A stretch of 64,000 nt of DNA from Kappaphycus alvarezii (Eukaryota; Rhodophyta; Florideophyceae; Gigartinales; Solieriaceae). The DNA is taken from assembly GCA_002205965.3 (NCBI GenBank), contig NADL03000451.1, forward strand, positions 930,001-994,000, given 5' to 3'. Positions 46,759 through 56,825 of this stretch are shown here, in pieces. Within the stretch, counting starts at the first letter, position 1. Every line of letters starts with the position of its first letter. The notes below the pieces were generated by a model. It saw only the letters and a program-made list of their open reading frames with translations, was not told where the DNA came from and did no database searches. The translations under genes and the position numbers were made by a program.

Positions 46759-47256
46759 GTGTTATGTGATCAGTTTGGGATCATCTCTGTCTCCGATCGC
46801 ATTCAGATATGCCATAGAACCTCGAAGGGACCAGCTGGACAGCTTCTGAGAGTCATTGGTTCTTACGATCATGAAAGTATGAATGAGCGCAAACCAGCAA
46901 CTTTGTTTGTTGGAAGTAGTTGTGGGAGGGCTATAAGGAGTGAGAATGAGGGAGGTGCAGATACTGCTTGGAAGTATCGTGGGAATTCTCTTCGAAGACC
47001 GGCGCGTGAGTGGGTGCCAGGCTCGAAGAAGTTTGCAGCAGGCCTGCAACGAGCTACTTTGATACCGGGTACGCTCATCGATCCATATGCGAAAGGGAAC
47101 GAAGACGTTGACTACCGACAATTTATGATAAAATTGCGCAGAGGAGAAGAACCAAACAGAAAAAAGGTCGAGGAGTGTTTGCGACCCAGAGAGAGTTACT
47201 GGAAAGTTGTATTTGACAATGCCAGCAGTTATAGTCGTAGGGGATTTGTTGTGTGA
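46759..47256 (+). CDS. Unrecognised protein, probable distal part of the same unit
   Basis: An unbroken 165-residue plus-strand frame contains ERKPATLFVGSSCGRAIRSE and FAAGLQRATLIPGTLIDPYA, and ends YSRRGFVV. There is no convincing start at its beginning. With the two frames before it and a small frame between, it may form one ~450-residue protein interrupted by shifts. No domain recognised. Confidence 0.4.
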   Translation: MLCDQFGIISVSDRIQICHRTSKGPAGQLLRVIGSYDHESMNERKPATLFVGSSCGRAIRSENEGGADTAWKYRGNSLRRPAREWVPGSKKFAAGLQRATLIPGTLIDPYAKGNEDVDYRQFMIKLRRGEEPNRKKVEECLRPRESYWKVVFDNASSYSRRGFVV

Positions 47257-48434
47257 AGAATTGGCAGGTCTGCTATCCTCCGACTACCTTATCTCTCGAA
47301 TCCAGTAAATTTTAGTTGCATAAAATCATTATTGATAAGGAAAACCTATCAGTGGTATTGTTACAGGAAATTATCATTCTGTTCCTGGATTTCATTACTT
47401 TTTCAGGAGGCAATCATATTGCATGGGCCAAAAAAAATAAAATCTTTTGGCATAGCTCAGTAATTCCCAATTAAAATTTTGATTTATTGCTTTTGATGCG
47501 TGCATGCAATAAAATTTATCTATTTTCTCAAAAACGCTCTCGTGGTGCGTCAAGACGATTTTAAATTGAGTGAGTAGAAAAAGAAGCTCACTCAAGAAAT
47601 AATTTGTGTAGGGCAGCTGCTTCCCGCATTATAGACCGATGAACTTTATGCAATTAGTATTACAGATGGAACAAGAAACCTCATAGGATTGCCAGAGAGA
47701 AAATGTATCAAGGAACGTCGGCAGCACACCAGAGAAATGTGTCGAATGCGGTTCGTGATTGCACTTGTCGCAGAAATCGAAAGATAGACCGCTTTGCCTT
47801 CGATAGTATTCTAAACTAACTTTGAGACCCAACAATCCTTGCAAGATGTGGTGGAATGGATAGTGATTCCGCCATGGCTTTTCGTTGTTATGGATGTAGC
47901 TTGACTCAGCATGAACGAAAGCGCTGCTCAACTGCTTGTTTAGCCGAGAGGCATCTACACACCTTCCGGCCACCGCTTCTATTCTAAGAGCAAGTCTACC
48001 AGTGGTGAAAACGGAGCATTTTAAAAATAGATTATCATTATTCAAGACTACCAGCGTTGTAAAAAAACTTGGCGTTGTATAATCGATTGTCTGTTTTATT
48101 TCCTGGTGTAGTCGGCGCATGATTTACACCGGCTATTAGCACCACCAACCGTCCTTTTTTAACTAAAAATTATCTTCAGTACAGCCAATGAAAAGTTCGC
48201 ATGTATGTTTTTCACCGATGTCTCGCCAAACGTAGTCCAAGTTCCCAAGAGACTTGCTTTGTCAACCTTGCACTCAACAAAGTCCAATGTCGTGCCCCAC
48301 AGCATGGAGACTCCAAGCTCTCGACCTGGATGGCACTTGACCACAATCCACGCCAATATTGAGGAGTCTGACGATATCGCAGCACAAGAGTGAGAGCAAT
48401 ACGATGCTGTACAGGGCTTCCAGCCTGTACTTCG
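47257..48434. other. Interval without a firm gene; one 163-residue minus frame
   Basis: The minus frame 47629-48120 is unbroken and contains FDFCDKCNHEP and SCSICNTNC, two Cys-x2-Cys pairs that could bind zinc, but nothing else supports it. The remainder is AT-rich or holds only short frames. Confidence 0.35.
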
Positions 48435-48555
48435 TATGTCAGCACAACCCTTAGGTAACAATATTGCCAACAACGAGATGCTTGATCTCATCCCCCAAGA
48501 AGATGATCCTGTACTCAACAGACAACCCGAAGCGTTTTCGGCAGAGAACTAAACC

Positions 48556-49140
48556 ATGAGCTTACAACCTCCTCCAGCCAAAATAAGAACCAAGTCCAGG
48601 TCCGCTGCACAAACAGAGAGCCGTAGAAAAAGAGGCAAGGCATTTAGCGCGAATGAGGCCTTGTCACTGGCAAAAGCGTGGGTACAGGAGTCTATGGAGG
48701 GGCCATCTCAAACCTAGGCAGCCATGTGGGATGGAATAACTGCAATTTGTGGGAATGTGTACAATATGAATCGCACGAGCGAATACTTGCATTCGAAATG
48801 GGGACATATAGCGCGCAAGAGTCAGCACTTTCTAGCTGCAAGGAAGAAGGTACGCTCCCAAAAAAAATATATATGGGGCCACTGATGACGACATTGATGC
48901 CCGAGTGATGGAGTTGTATAGAAAGAAGGCTGGAAAGAAAGACGGAAATAGCGTTTTTAGTACGCGCCGCCGTTTAAGTTTATAGAAGCAGCTGAGTACT
49001 TGGGAAAACAGGCTAAATTCGAAGATAGCTGCATCACGGACTCACAAGATGCCAAAATACAGAGCTTATCAACGATTGTATCACGTTCTGCAACAAGAAA
49101 TAATGACGGAGAATCTGCTAATATCATTGTATTTATGACT
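48556..49140 (+). pseudogene. Harbinger Myb/SANT-like DNA-binding protein, N-terminal part (interrupted)
   Basis: ATG at 48556 opens a basic N-terminus, then FSANEALSLAKAWVQESMEG, AAMWDGITAICGNVYNMNRT and LHSKWGHIARKSQHFLAARK. This is the spacing of conserved Trp and basic residues typical of the Myb/SANT or NAM-associated proteins that partner Harbinger transposases. Then come DDDIDARVMELYRKKAGKK and FIEAAEYLGKQAKFEDS. One stop replaces a codon near 48716, and two frame changes occur near 48860 and 48960. The C-terminus lies beyond the LINE at 53680-54048. Confidence 0.68.
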
Positions 49141-49242
49141 GTAATATGTATGTGCAACTCTGAAGTAAATGGATTACTTTACCAGACTTATGCAGGCGCA
49201 ACATGCGAAGTCTTGAATACCCCACTGTAACAAACCTAATAC

Positions 49243-49386
49243 AGCCACCCTATTCAAACCTAATTGTTTTAGCCTAAAACAATTGTTTTTTGGCTAAACT
49301 CTGCATGTTGTGGGGCGCGACATACAGTATTACAGACGCGGCACTGTGAAGTAGCTACACAATTAATTTTGAATAGGGTGACTAAC
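49243..49386. repeat. Foldback with inverted CACCCTATTCAAA ends at the LINE 3' terminus
   Basis: CACCCTATTCAAA near 49244 is inverted at 49371-49383, with adjoining AATTGT also inverted. Between them lies a ~45-bp sequence that is a diverged direct duplicate of the LINE coding tail just outside (compare 49291-49333 with 49386-49425). It is either a duplicated 3' tail or a tiny foldback element inserted at the LINE end. Confidence 0.65.
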
Positions 49387-52216
49387 TTCTGCGTATTGCG
49401 GTGCACGACATATTACTGACGCCGCGCTTTTGGACCAAATAGCGTAGCTTAATTTCTGGTATAAGCGGGTCTTCATCCCCCCCGTAGAACATCCGCAGCG
49501 CCATGCGACAGCTGCCGCACATTTCTCTATGACCTTTGATGATGTCTCAGAAGGTGATCCTAACGAGTCAAAAGCCAGCGGCACAAAATCCCATCCTAAT
49601 CTTGATCTTCCAGGCTGGACGTCGCCAGAAATGGCAGCCACTTTCGTGGCTAGGTCCCTCCCTTTCGCTTGTCTGCTGCGTTGGCAACGGCTCGCGCTTT
49701 TCGTGCTCCCATTGACATATAGCACTCCTGGAATGGCGAGGATACGGTGATGTCGTAGGCCACTGGAAGAGGGGGCGGGGTGTTCAATGCGTCGGATCGC
49801 GGGTGCACCAGAATATCTGCGGGTCGCGCATTCAGTCCGGGGAGTAGGTATTTGACCTCATATTGGACGCCAACTCCTGCTGCTTTAAACAGCTCTCTCC
49901 CAAGTACTCTCACAACTGCTGTGTGCCGGTTGGTCCACCCGAGACCTTTGTTACAAAGGTCTGCTGCATGGTCCCCTAAGAGATCCATGGGCCTATGGCA
50001 CTCAGCGCACTGCAGCGGTGCGGTGTCGTCAAACACGCGAACTCCTAGGTGACGGCGTAGCATCACTGTCCACATCTCGTTGGACGTTCGGTTGACTACA
50101 GCGGGGTGTGCGGTGAGGAAGGCCCCTGCCTGCGTTTCCAAGTATGCATGACGTCGAATTCTTCGCCGAATATCTGCTTCTGAATGCGATATGGGGTTTG
50201 GCAACCTCTTCCATTCGTCGTCCTTCCAGAAGAACTTTGCTGCAGACTCGCACCAGGCTCGATACAGAATGTTGTATGTACTATCGGGCTTGGCTGCGAG
50301 GCTTGCCGCTGTCAAAGTTTCCGGAAGACTGCCATCATTAGTGACGGACGCAGGGAGCCGTCGGACAAACTCCCGGAGGTGTGTATCCGCTTCAGCGTAT
50401 CGGTGTTCAGTCTCACCACTGTCCTCAGGGCTCCGCAGCAGCTCGGCGTCAATTATGCTCGCAGCATATGCTGCGAAATTAAGCGTTGCTATAGGTGTAA
50501 AGCCGTGACCGCCATAGCGGAGAGGTAAGGATACCTGCTGTTGAACTGCATCAGTCATCGGCACGTTGTTAGAGCTTGCGTAAAATTCGAGTTGGTCGTC
50601 GTCGAATCTCAGTGCAGTGGCAGTGGTCACACTCGGCGGAGTTAGCTTCACCACATGTTGAAGCTTGCAAGCGGATGCACATACCCGGTGAAGGTGGAAC
50701 CGAATTCGAGCGTCTCCGATACCGTCAATCAGCGACAATGTGTGCTTGCAGCTTCTGATTTTCTCGTTGAGAAAATCTTCCATACACTGTGACGACCCAA
50801 TTGGGGCCCAAGAAGGTCGATGTCTTCGGTGGAAAGTTCTCAACTGGGAAGCGGTGGAATAGTGGCGATGTGCAGTTACCGAGTCTGTGCGGCCAGAACA
50901 GACGGGTTTTTGCGTGATTCAGATATAAGCCATGGTCAGGTCCTCTGGAGCTGAGGATGTCGACTGCCCTCTCGAGCTCTGTATGAGTGCCGATGAGAGT
51001 GCAGTCGTCCGCATACCATCTATGTAGACTAAGCTGTGTCTGCTGGGCAATTTCTGTTGCTAATGGATGCACAACAAGAGAAAACAACAGCATGCTTGCA
51101 GGGTCCCCTGTTGCATACCTTCTTGGCTAGGGATGTCATGTGCGGCCGCTACGGGCAATATCAGCACGGCGTGTTGCGGGCGTATACCATGTTCAGAAAA
51201 CGACACAGCGACGGTACTTTGGTCGGCAGCAAATTTATCATGCGCTGTCTCGAGAACCGATTGAATGCATTGTGTGCATCCACGGATACCAGTGCATGCT
51301 CCTCGTCCTGGCGCTCAACCAGTCTCCGTGCTTCGTGCACAATGGAGTCCAGTCCGCTGGGCACGCCATTGGCCACTTGCAAGGGTGCGAGGTACTCCCT
51401 CGTGTCTTCTATTGCTTGTGGTAGGAGCACCTTTGTTACGAGTCGCCGCAAGGCCGTCCCAATAGCAATGGGGCGAATCTTGTCTGGCCGAGGTTGGATG
51501 GGCAGCAGCGTCGCAGAAGAGATCAGAGGGATTGTGTCGTCTGGTAAGTCCCCTTGGGCTAGTCTTGTCACAACTGCAGTTAGCGCCGAGATGCCCGTCA
51601 CACCTGCTTCAGGACTCACCGTTGTGTTGGCCAAGAATCGAAGGAGCCGAGGGGACATTCTGTCCGGACCCGGCGCGGAGTTTGGGTTCAAGCGTCGGAC
51701 GGCGTGTAGGACTGCCTCCTCAGTGATGTCCATCGGGAGCGGGAGGTCTCTCGTGTCGATGGCTGTCACAGGAGAGTTCGGTGCAGGGTGCAACTCTCGC
51801 AGACGTTCCAAAACGTGTGGGTCCCGCACGTCCGCAATGTGCGACTGATGTAGGGTGCGCATCGCACGCCCGTATTGTGCATCTGCAGCTAGGTGGGCTG
51901 CCCGGCGAAACTTTGGGTCTCGCTTGTTGTCTGTCTGGGTTTGCTGCGGGCGTCGGACGGTTCGCTCTTCCCTGATCTGGTGTGCTTGGATGGCTTCTCT
52001 CCAAAGTTCATTCCATTCGCCTGCGGTGGCGCGGCGGATGCGTTCTCGGAGTCCTTGGCTTTGCCTTGTCTGAGACCGCCATCCGGCTTCCCCACGGATT
52101 AAACGTCGCAAGACAGCGGTCGGGAGAAGATGTATCCGGAGGAAGGCAATGTGCACTGCTTTTGCGTCCCGTGCGTTTGCTGCGGATCGAAAAGAGTCGA
52201 ATGAGCAATATGGCAA
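49363..52216 (-). CDS. LINE reverse transcriptase with C-terminal endonuclease-like domain
   Basis: RT motifs appear in order: RLNPNSAPGPDRMSPRLLRF, IAIGTALRRLVTKVLLP, SVDAHNAFNR (motif A), MQQGDPASMLLFSLVVHPL (motif B, after a shift near 51165), HRWYADDCTLIG (motif C) and GLYLNHAKTRLFWP (motif D). After the thumb comes CAECHRPMDLLGDHAADLC, a C-x2-C-x9-H-x4-C knuckle, and then RPADILV...VAYDITVSSP. That Asp..Asp-x-Thr layout resembles PD-(D/E)XK restriction-like nucleases that nick target DNA in some LINEs. A last shift near 49650 leads to a tail ending KLSYAIWSKSAASVICRAP. No APE-type N-terminal endonuclease is seen. Confidence 0.82.
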
Positions 52217-52469
52217 GACTGTGAATGCAGTTCCCAGGAATGCGGTTGAAGATGTCCGAGGGCCTTAGCGGGCTGTGCAGTGCATCATACACCGAAGGAA
52301 GAGGAGTGGTAGGGGTGGACTGGTCGTTGGTTGCGGAGGAAGTCGTCGGAGGCATCAGGGGCATTGACGGGAAGTGGGAAAGGAGGGAGGACTAATGGCG
52401 AGAGGCCTTGCTCGCCCGTTTTCCCGGTGGGGGATTGGTCGAGTTGTGCCTTCACCGTCCGCATCTCCT

Positions 52470-53558
52470 TCATGCGTTGTGACAGGGCGCGGGTGCGTTT
52501 CGTGCGTCGTTCGGTCTTCCCCGTGTGTGTGGAGGGGGCTTCAGGAACGTCCGGCTTTGGTTGCGTAAGCTGGTGAGCCGCACCTGTTTCCTGGGGTTTT
52601 GCGACCCTAAGGTTGACAGGTGAGGGTTCTCTAGGTGTGGGGCCAGGGTAGTTTTGTTTGTCGCCGGTGGCGTCGCACTGTCGGGTTCTTCATGGACTGT
52701 GGTGGTCTCAGTGTTTCCACTCCACCGTCCGGGTCTCGTCGTTGTTGTCGTGGTGGGCCGCTGGTGGAGTGTCTGCCTCCGGTGCTGCGCCTGGGGTGTC
52801 CTGCGTATCCAAGTCAGTCTTTGGGGAGCAAGGTTTTCGCACCCCGCGTAGAATTTCGCAATGAAGTTTTCAACAAAAGCATCCCCTCTCGGAAGGGTTG
52901 CTGCTGCTGCGTCAATGAGGCGGGTGATTGCTCCCGCCAGGGCTTTCCTGTTTTCCAGTGTTATTTCGGAGGCCACGGTCTTGAGCTTTGCAACCTCGCG
53001 CGCAGCAGCGACGCAAGTGCCAACTTTCCACTCGGTTGTGGGGAGCTCGGCGATGAGCTCGGAAAGCGGGCTGGTGGAGAGGCGGGCGCCATCGTAAATG
53101 TTTGGGATCCCCCGGAGTATTTTTAGGAGATCGTTGGAGTCCGCGGCGTAGTGCACAACAATTGTCCAATCTCCCGATGTGAGGAGTGCATGCTTGGGCA
53201 AGGGCACTCCGGCATCCTCGGCTGCGATCAGTAGGCTTGTTTGTGCGTCTTCGTATGCCGGCAAGGCTCCATGCCCGGAGGGCCTGCGGAGAAAGCCAGC
53301 GTGGACATCATAGGGGCCAGCGTTGGAGGTAATCCTGTCATACCATTCAGGGCGACAGGGGCTCTCGGTTTGGGGCGGCTCCGACGCGTGGGTCTCCTCG
53401 TGCGATGGGGCATTCGGAGCCAGCGATCCTGCCTGCAGTCGGCAGAAATCGCGCACAGTGGAGGGGACCGTAGCTACTCGGGGGCTCTTGTGAGCCTTCA
53501 CAATTTGTGCCCACGAAGGCGGGCGCGCCTTGGCTTTGGCCTTGGCGGCGCTCTCCAT
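52470..53558 (-). CDS. LINE first product, gag-like, unrecognised fold
   Basis: ATG at 53558 (MESAAKAKAKARPPSWAQIV) opens an unbroken 362-residue frame. A helical central part (VAAAREVAKLKTVASEITLE then NRKALAGAITRLIDAAAATL) precedes a Thr/Pro/Arg-rich, low-complexity C-terminus. No zinc knuckle is seen. Position at the 5' end of the element suggests the RNA-binding gag-like role of LINE ORF1 proteins; this is inference. It may be fused to the RT product by a frame change between 52470 and 52216. Confidence 0.6.
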   Translation of the reverse strand: MESAAKAKAKARPPSWAQIVKAHKSPRVATVPSTVRDFCRLQAGSLAPNAPSHEETHASEPPQTESPCRPEWYDRITSNAGPYDVHAGFLRRPSGHGALPAYEDAQTSLLIAAEDAGVPLPKHALLTSGDWTIVVHYAADSNDLLKILRGIPNIYDGARLSTSPLSELIAELPTTEWKVGTCVAAAREVAKLKTVASEITLENRKALAGAITRLIDAAAATLPRGDAFVENFIAKFYAGCENLAPQRLTWIRRTPQAQHRRQTLHQRPTTTTTTRPGRWSGNTETTTVHEEPDSATPPATNKTTLAPHLENPHLSTLGSQNPRKQVRLTSLRNQSRTFLKPPPHTRGRPNDARNAPAPCHNA

Positions 53559-53679
53559 GTTGGCGTGGTTTGCTCAGTGGGGGTGCAGTCAGTGTTGGAG
53601 GGTTGTGTGTGATGGAACGAAAGATGGGAAGGGGGGAAGAGGGTGTATTTTGATGTCTAGATGTGGGGATGGATTGTCC

Positions 53680-54048
53680 AATACTGCAAAGAAAAAGAGA
53701 CCGCCCGGCGCAAAAAGGATGAAAGAAGAGGAATTTCTTCATAACTGTAACCAGAAAATACAGGAAACCCTTGCAGAGTTCTCCAAAAAAATGGATGTTG
53801 GGAACGACGTGTTGCTGGCGATTAAGAAAAGTAACGAGGACGCTGCTGATGCCGACGATGACTATCGACTTTTGCAACTGTTGGACAAAAAATCACAGGT
53901 GTACAAGGAAATAATGTCGGACATTCTCGCAGACAGAAAGGCTCCTCGAAAAAGAAACAGGGAGAAGATTGGCAGTACGGAAGAGGCAAAGCAAGGAGAA
54001 CCTGCAAGTGGAAAGGAGGTGGTCGCTGCATCGGGAGCTGTAGTTTAG
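53680..54048 (+). pseudogene. Harbinger Myb/SANT-like protein, C-terminal part (interrupted)
   Basis: The open frame reads NTAKKKRPPGAKRMKEEEF, the R-P-x-G-x-K linker found between the Myb-like and helical regions of Harbinger partner proteins. It continues into a charged helix (CNQKIQETLAEFSKKMDVGN, then VYKEIMSDILADRKAPRKRN) and stops at 54048. The frame is open upstream but enters LINE sequence. The N-terminal half is at 48556-49140. Confidence 0.65.
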
Positions 54049-54350
54049 ACTATGAGCACACTAGTTATAAATAAAGTAAAAGGGGTCCCTCGGAGCACAT
54101 TTACTCTTATGGTATCCCCAATTCTTGCCAGACAGATATATTCGAAGACCGAGGTCTCTACAACGCAAACGAAAGCATAGTACCTATACAGCACAGATCG
54201 ACCACTAGTTGGCATGACTCGCATTGAGTTGATACACCGAACTAGGTCCTTCTACAGTGAAAGAAAAGCAGTGCGAGAGGACATATACTGCTCCCTTATT
54301 TCCAGAGATTCCATATCATATTCGACGGATTTTAGCTCTTGCAAGCGCCC

Positions 54351-55708
54351 TTATTCATGCTGTTGCAGTTCAACTATTGACGTATGAGCGTTCTGTCTCT
54401 CAAGCTCATACATTTCGGACAAAACATATAAGAAATGGCCTTCTCCCTCCTCATCCTCTCCGAAGCACCTATTTAATTCATTCGAACCAGCATATTTTGT
54501 AAAATGACGCATGCCTTGCGTATGCATACTATAAACTACTACTATTATTTTACTAAAATCCTCTTTAAACTTCATGCAGCTTTCTCGATGTAGAATATGA
54601 AAGCGAGAATAGAAGACGCCAAATGCTCGTTAGATCTTTCCATATTGCTTCTTGCCGCTTGGTATATCTTCTTTTCTGCATCATTGTCGGAGTGGTGAAT
54701 TGGTTTCACAAAGAAGGGCCAATCCAGATAAATACCACCTCCGAGAAACTACGGCAGGTCTTTTATCAAGGATGAGCCGGGAATCGATAATTAATTGAAG
54801 TCGGAAATTTTAGCGCCCTATCAGAATATCAAGAAACATTGGTTATACAACCAGCATTGTTTTGTTATTGTTCATTCCATATCTTCCCGGGAACCAATGC
54901 AAATGCAAAAATCTCGGTCAAACCATGATTCAACCTGCATTGTCGCCAATTCGATGTCCTTGAAGTTATGATATTGACTTTTCAAGGCTATCGGACAGTT
55001 CTTCCTGGCATTTTTGCTACAATCTACGCCACCTAAACATCTCCTGAAACCTTGAGCCCTGTACTTTTTCTCAATATCGTCCAATTCTGCTGTAGTCTGG
55101 CGACGATTTAAAAACTGGAAGCCATACAATTGTACAATAGAGTTGCAAAAGTGGTGAAAGTGCTGGCGAAGAGTCTCAGGCGCCATCTTTGCGCTGTCAT
55201 CAATATCGTTGTATAGTATTGCGGTGCCAATCTGCGCAAATAGGCCAAAACATTTATCACAAACGGGGTTCCCCTCTTCTTGGCAACATTCGTTCTTGTC
55301 GACCAAATAGCAGGAAAACGTTTCTCTAATTCTGTATGAATTTTGTTGAGCATTACCCTGGGAATGCGAAAGCATCGGCGGAAGGAGAGGAGACTGCAGG
55401 TTGGAGACGCTCCAAGGTAGTCTTCTATACACATGCTCTCGCCTCCTGCAATGTTTTTGGTCCCTTTCATTCTGCCTTTCCAGGTTGAACCCATGTCTTC
55501 CTTGTCTCCATTTGCAGCTACAGTAACAGATACAGCAGTGGCCGCATTGCGGATCTGCAGGTACTTCGAAAGCTGAATGCCAAGCTACCTCCTGGTACGG
55601 ACTCTTCGGACCATATCGGCGCACGACTTTCGTTGCAGTTTGGGATGTTGGAGGTGCATTAGGTGCAGCGAGTACGAGCAAACGGACATTCTTTGTTTTC
55701 ACCACCAC
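54351..55708 (-). CDS. PIF/Harbinger transposase (DDE_4)
   Basis: The N-terminal part in one frame has EDYLGASPTCSLLSFRRCFR and IPRVMLNKIHTELEKRF. A second frame has DDSAKMAPETLRQHFHHFCN and FRRCLGGVDCSKNARKNCPI, with the first catalytic Asp in GGVDC. It continues past 54870 with GGGIYLDWPFFVKPIHHSDN, RAFGVFYSRFHILHRES (the E/RAFG region of the third catalytic site) and a C-terminal helix to the stop at 54351. The second catalytic motif normally reads ADGIYP; here it reads GGGIYL, so the Asp appears lost. Four or more frame changes are present. Confidence 0.78.
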
Positions 55709-55786
55709 TGCTGCGGATGCATGGCAAGATTTTTAATATGGACTGTGTATAATGGTGAAAACTTGACAAGATTTTCACCACTGCTA

Positions 55787-56245
55787 ATGTCTATTGGACC
55801 GTTGTCCTCATATGAGGACATTTGTCCTCATATGAGGACTACTTTTAGCACTTCTTTTTCAATACAAATTTTTTAACCTCAGCGCATTTCCTGTCCCTCC
55901 GCATTAGTTCATGAGTGTAGATGGCCGATCAAAACAAACTTTTCAAGATTGTTGACCTCGGTGAAGGCTAGACCAGTTTTCCCTCACCAGCTTCCGCTCT
56001 TTGCAAGAAGTTGTGAAAACGACTTCATTTTGGAAGGTAAAATAGTTCGTATTATCGGGGGGGTTTCAGAAACGAGGGCGCATGTACAGTAAAATTACTG
56101 TACTGTAACTAAACATAAAAAACCTTTTTTCCAGTAAAAATTTCGGGCTTTCAAAACATTTTCCTTTCCAAAATGTAACGGAAATTGTCCTCATATGAGG
56201 ACAAAGTGGGCCTCATATGAGGACAGTGCGTGGTCGGATAGACAC
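55787..56245 (-). mobile_element. MITE copy 2 (intact, 459 bp)
   Basis: Same family as the element at 6526-7576, in opposite orientation and without the nested insert. TIR reads ATGTCTATTGGACC at the left and GTGTCTATCCGACC (inverted) at the right, with TA on both sides. Two palindromes TCCTCATATGAGGA stand side by side near the left end, and one perfect plus one imperfect copy stand near the right end. It abuts the Harbinger transposase gene start by about 80 bp. Confidence 0.87.
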
Positions 56246-56406
56246 TAGCTAGGTAGACTTGCTCTAAAAACCATTGCGCCTCGTCTTGTTCAATCAGAGA
56301 AAAGGGGGTCTCAGAAAGCATCGCGTGCGTCAAAAGAATTGCATTCAACCTTGTGCATTGAGATTATAAACTGTTTTGAGTACTTTATTTTGAAGCCACT
56401 TACATT

Positions 56407-56458
56407 ATTCGAACAACTGTAATGAACCTCCGGGAGGTTTCATTACAGTAGTTCGAAC
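56407..56458. repeat. Foldback with ~25-bp arms
   Basis: The arm beginning ATTCGAACAACTGTAATGAA is followed with almost no loop by its near complement ending AGTAGTTCGAAC. It contains a central CCTCCGGGAGG palindrome and lies ~370 bp upstream of the succinyl-CoA ligase start. Confidence 0.85.
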
Positions 56459-56615
56459 CTCGCATCATTGGACGTGCCAACGCCCTTACTACCATCCGGA
56501 GCAATCATTTCTGCTGGTACAGTACATACGTGTATGCAGTGCTTTCAATTCCAGTACATCTTTTCTCCTTATTTCCAGAAAACTTAAAATTTCGGGTCAT
56601 TGATCCAAAGGTATT

Positions 56616-56633
56616 GTACAGTACAGTACAGTA
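56616..56633. promoter_or_regulatory. GTACAGTAC cluster upstream of succinyl-CoA ligase gene
   Basis: Three overlapping copies of GTACAGTAC lie about 190 bp before the start codon. This is the same motif that clusters upstream of the UBX and bZIP genes. A regulatory role is inferred from position only. Confidence 0.4.
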
Positions 56634-56825
56634 TTACGTCGTCGTCCGTAATTTACACTGATCATCATTATCGCATCGATGAGGGATACATTCCGAGACG
56701 ATCAAAATCGCGACGTTCCGCCCCTATTGAATTATTCCCGTCTTCCACCGACCTAAACCATTCTAGTACTCTGAACCGTTCGATCACAACTCACACAGCC
56801 TGGTTTCCTCACTCAACACAAAAAC

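Larger units (their letters stand above)
49240..53670 (-). mobile_element. Non-LTR retrotransposon (LINE), best-preserved copy
   Basis: A 4.4-kb minus-strand element with a Pro/Ala-rich first product and a large RT protein ending in a zinc-knuckle and an endonuclease-like domain. Long unbroken frames make it the youngest-looking member of at least five related pieces in the window. It interrupts the Harbinger Myb-like gene. A target duplication was not firmly identified; AATAC occurs near both junctions (about 49239 and 53680). The 3' end is a duplicated tail rather than poly-A. Confidence 0.85.
48435..55786. mobile_element. PIF/Harbinger DNA transposon, split by a LINE insertion
   Basis: The two hallmark genes of the superfamily face each other: a Myb/SANT-like protein on the plus strand (48556 onward, resuming at 53680) and a DDE_4 transposase on the minus strand (54351-55708). 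The LINE at 49.2-53.7 kb lies inside the first gene. Removing it restores the usual ~3-kb Harbinger layout. Terminal inverted repeats and the 3-bp target duplication were not located, so the outer limits are approximate. A MITE of a different type abuts the right side. Confidence 0.7.

Noticed and set aside
51036..51848. A 270-residue plus-strand frame over the LINE
   Set aside because: It is antisense to the reverse transcriptase, whose motifs are all on the minus strand.
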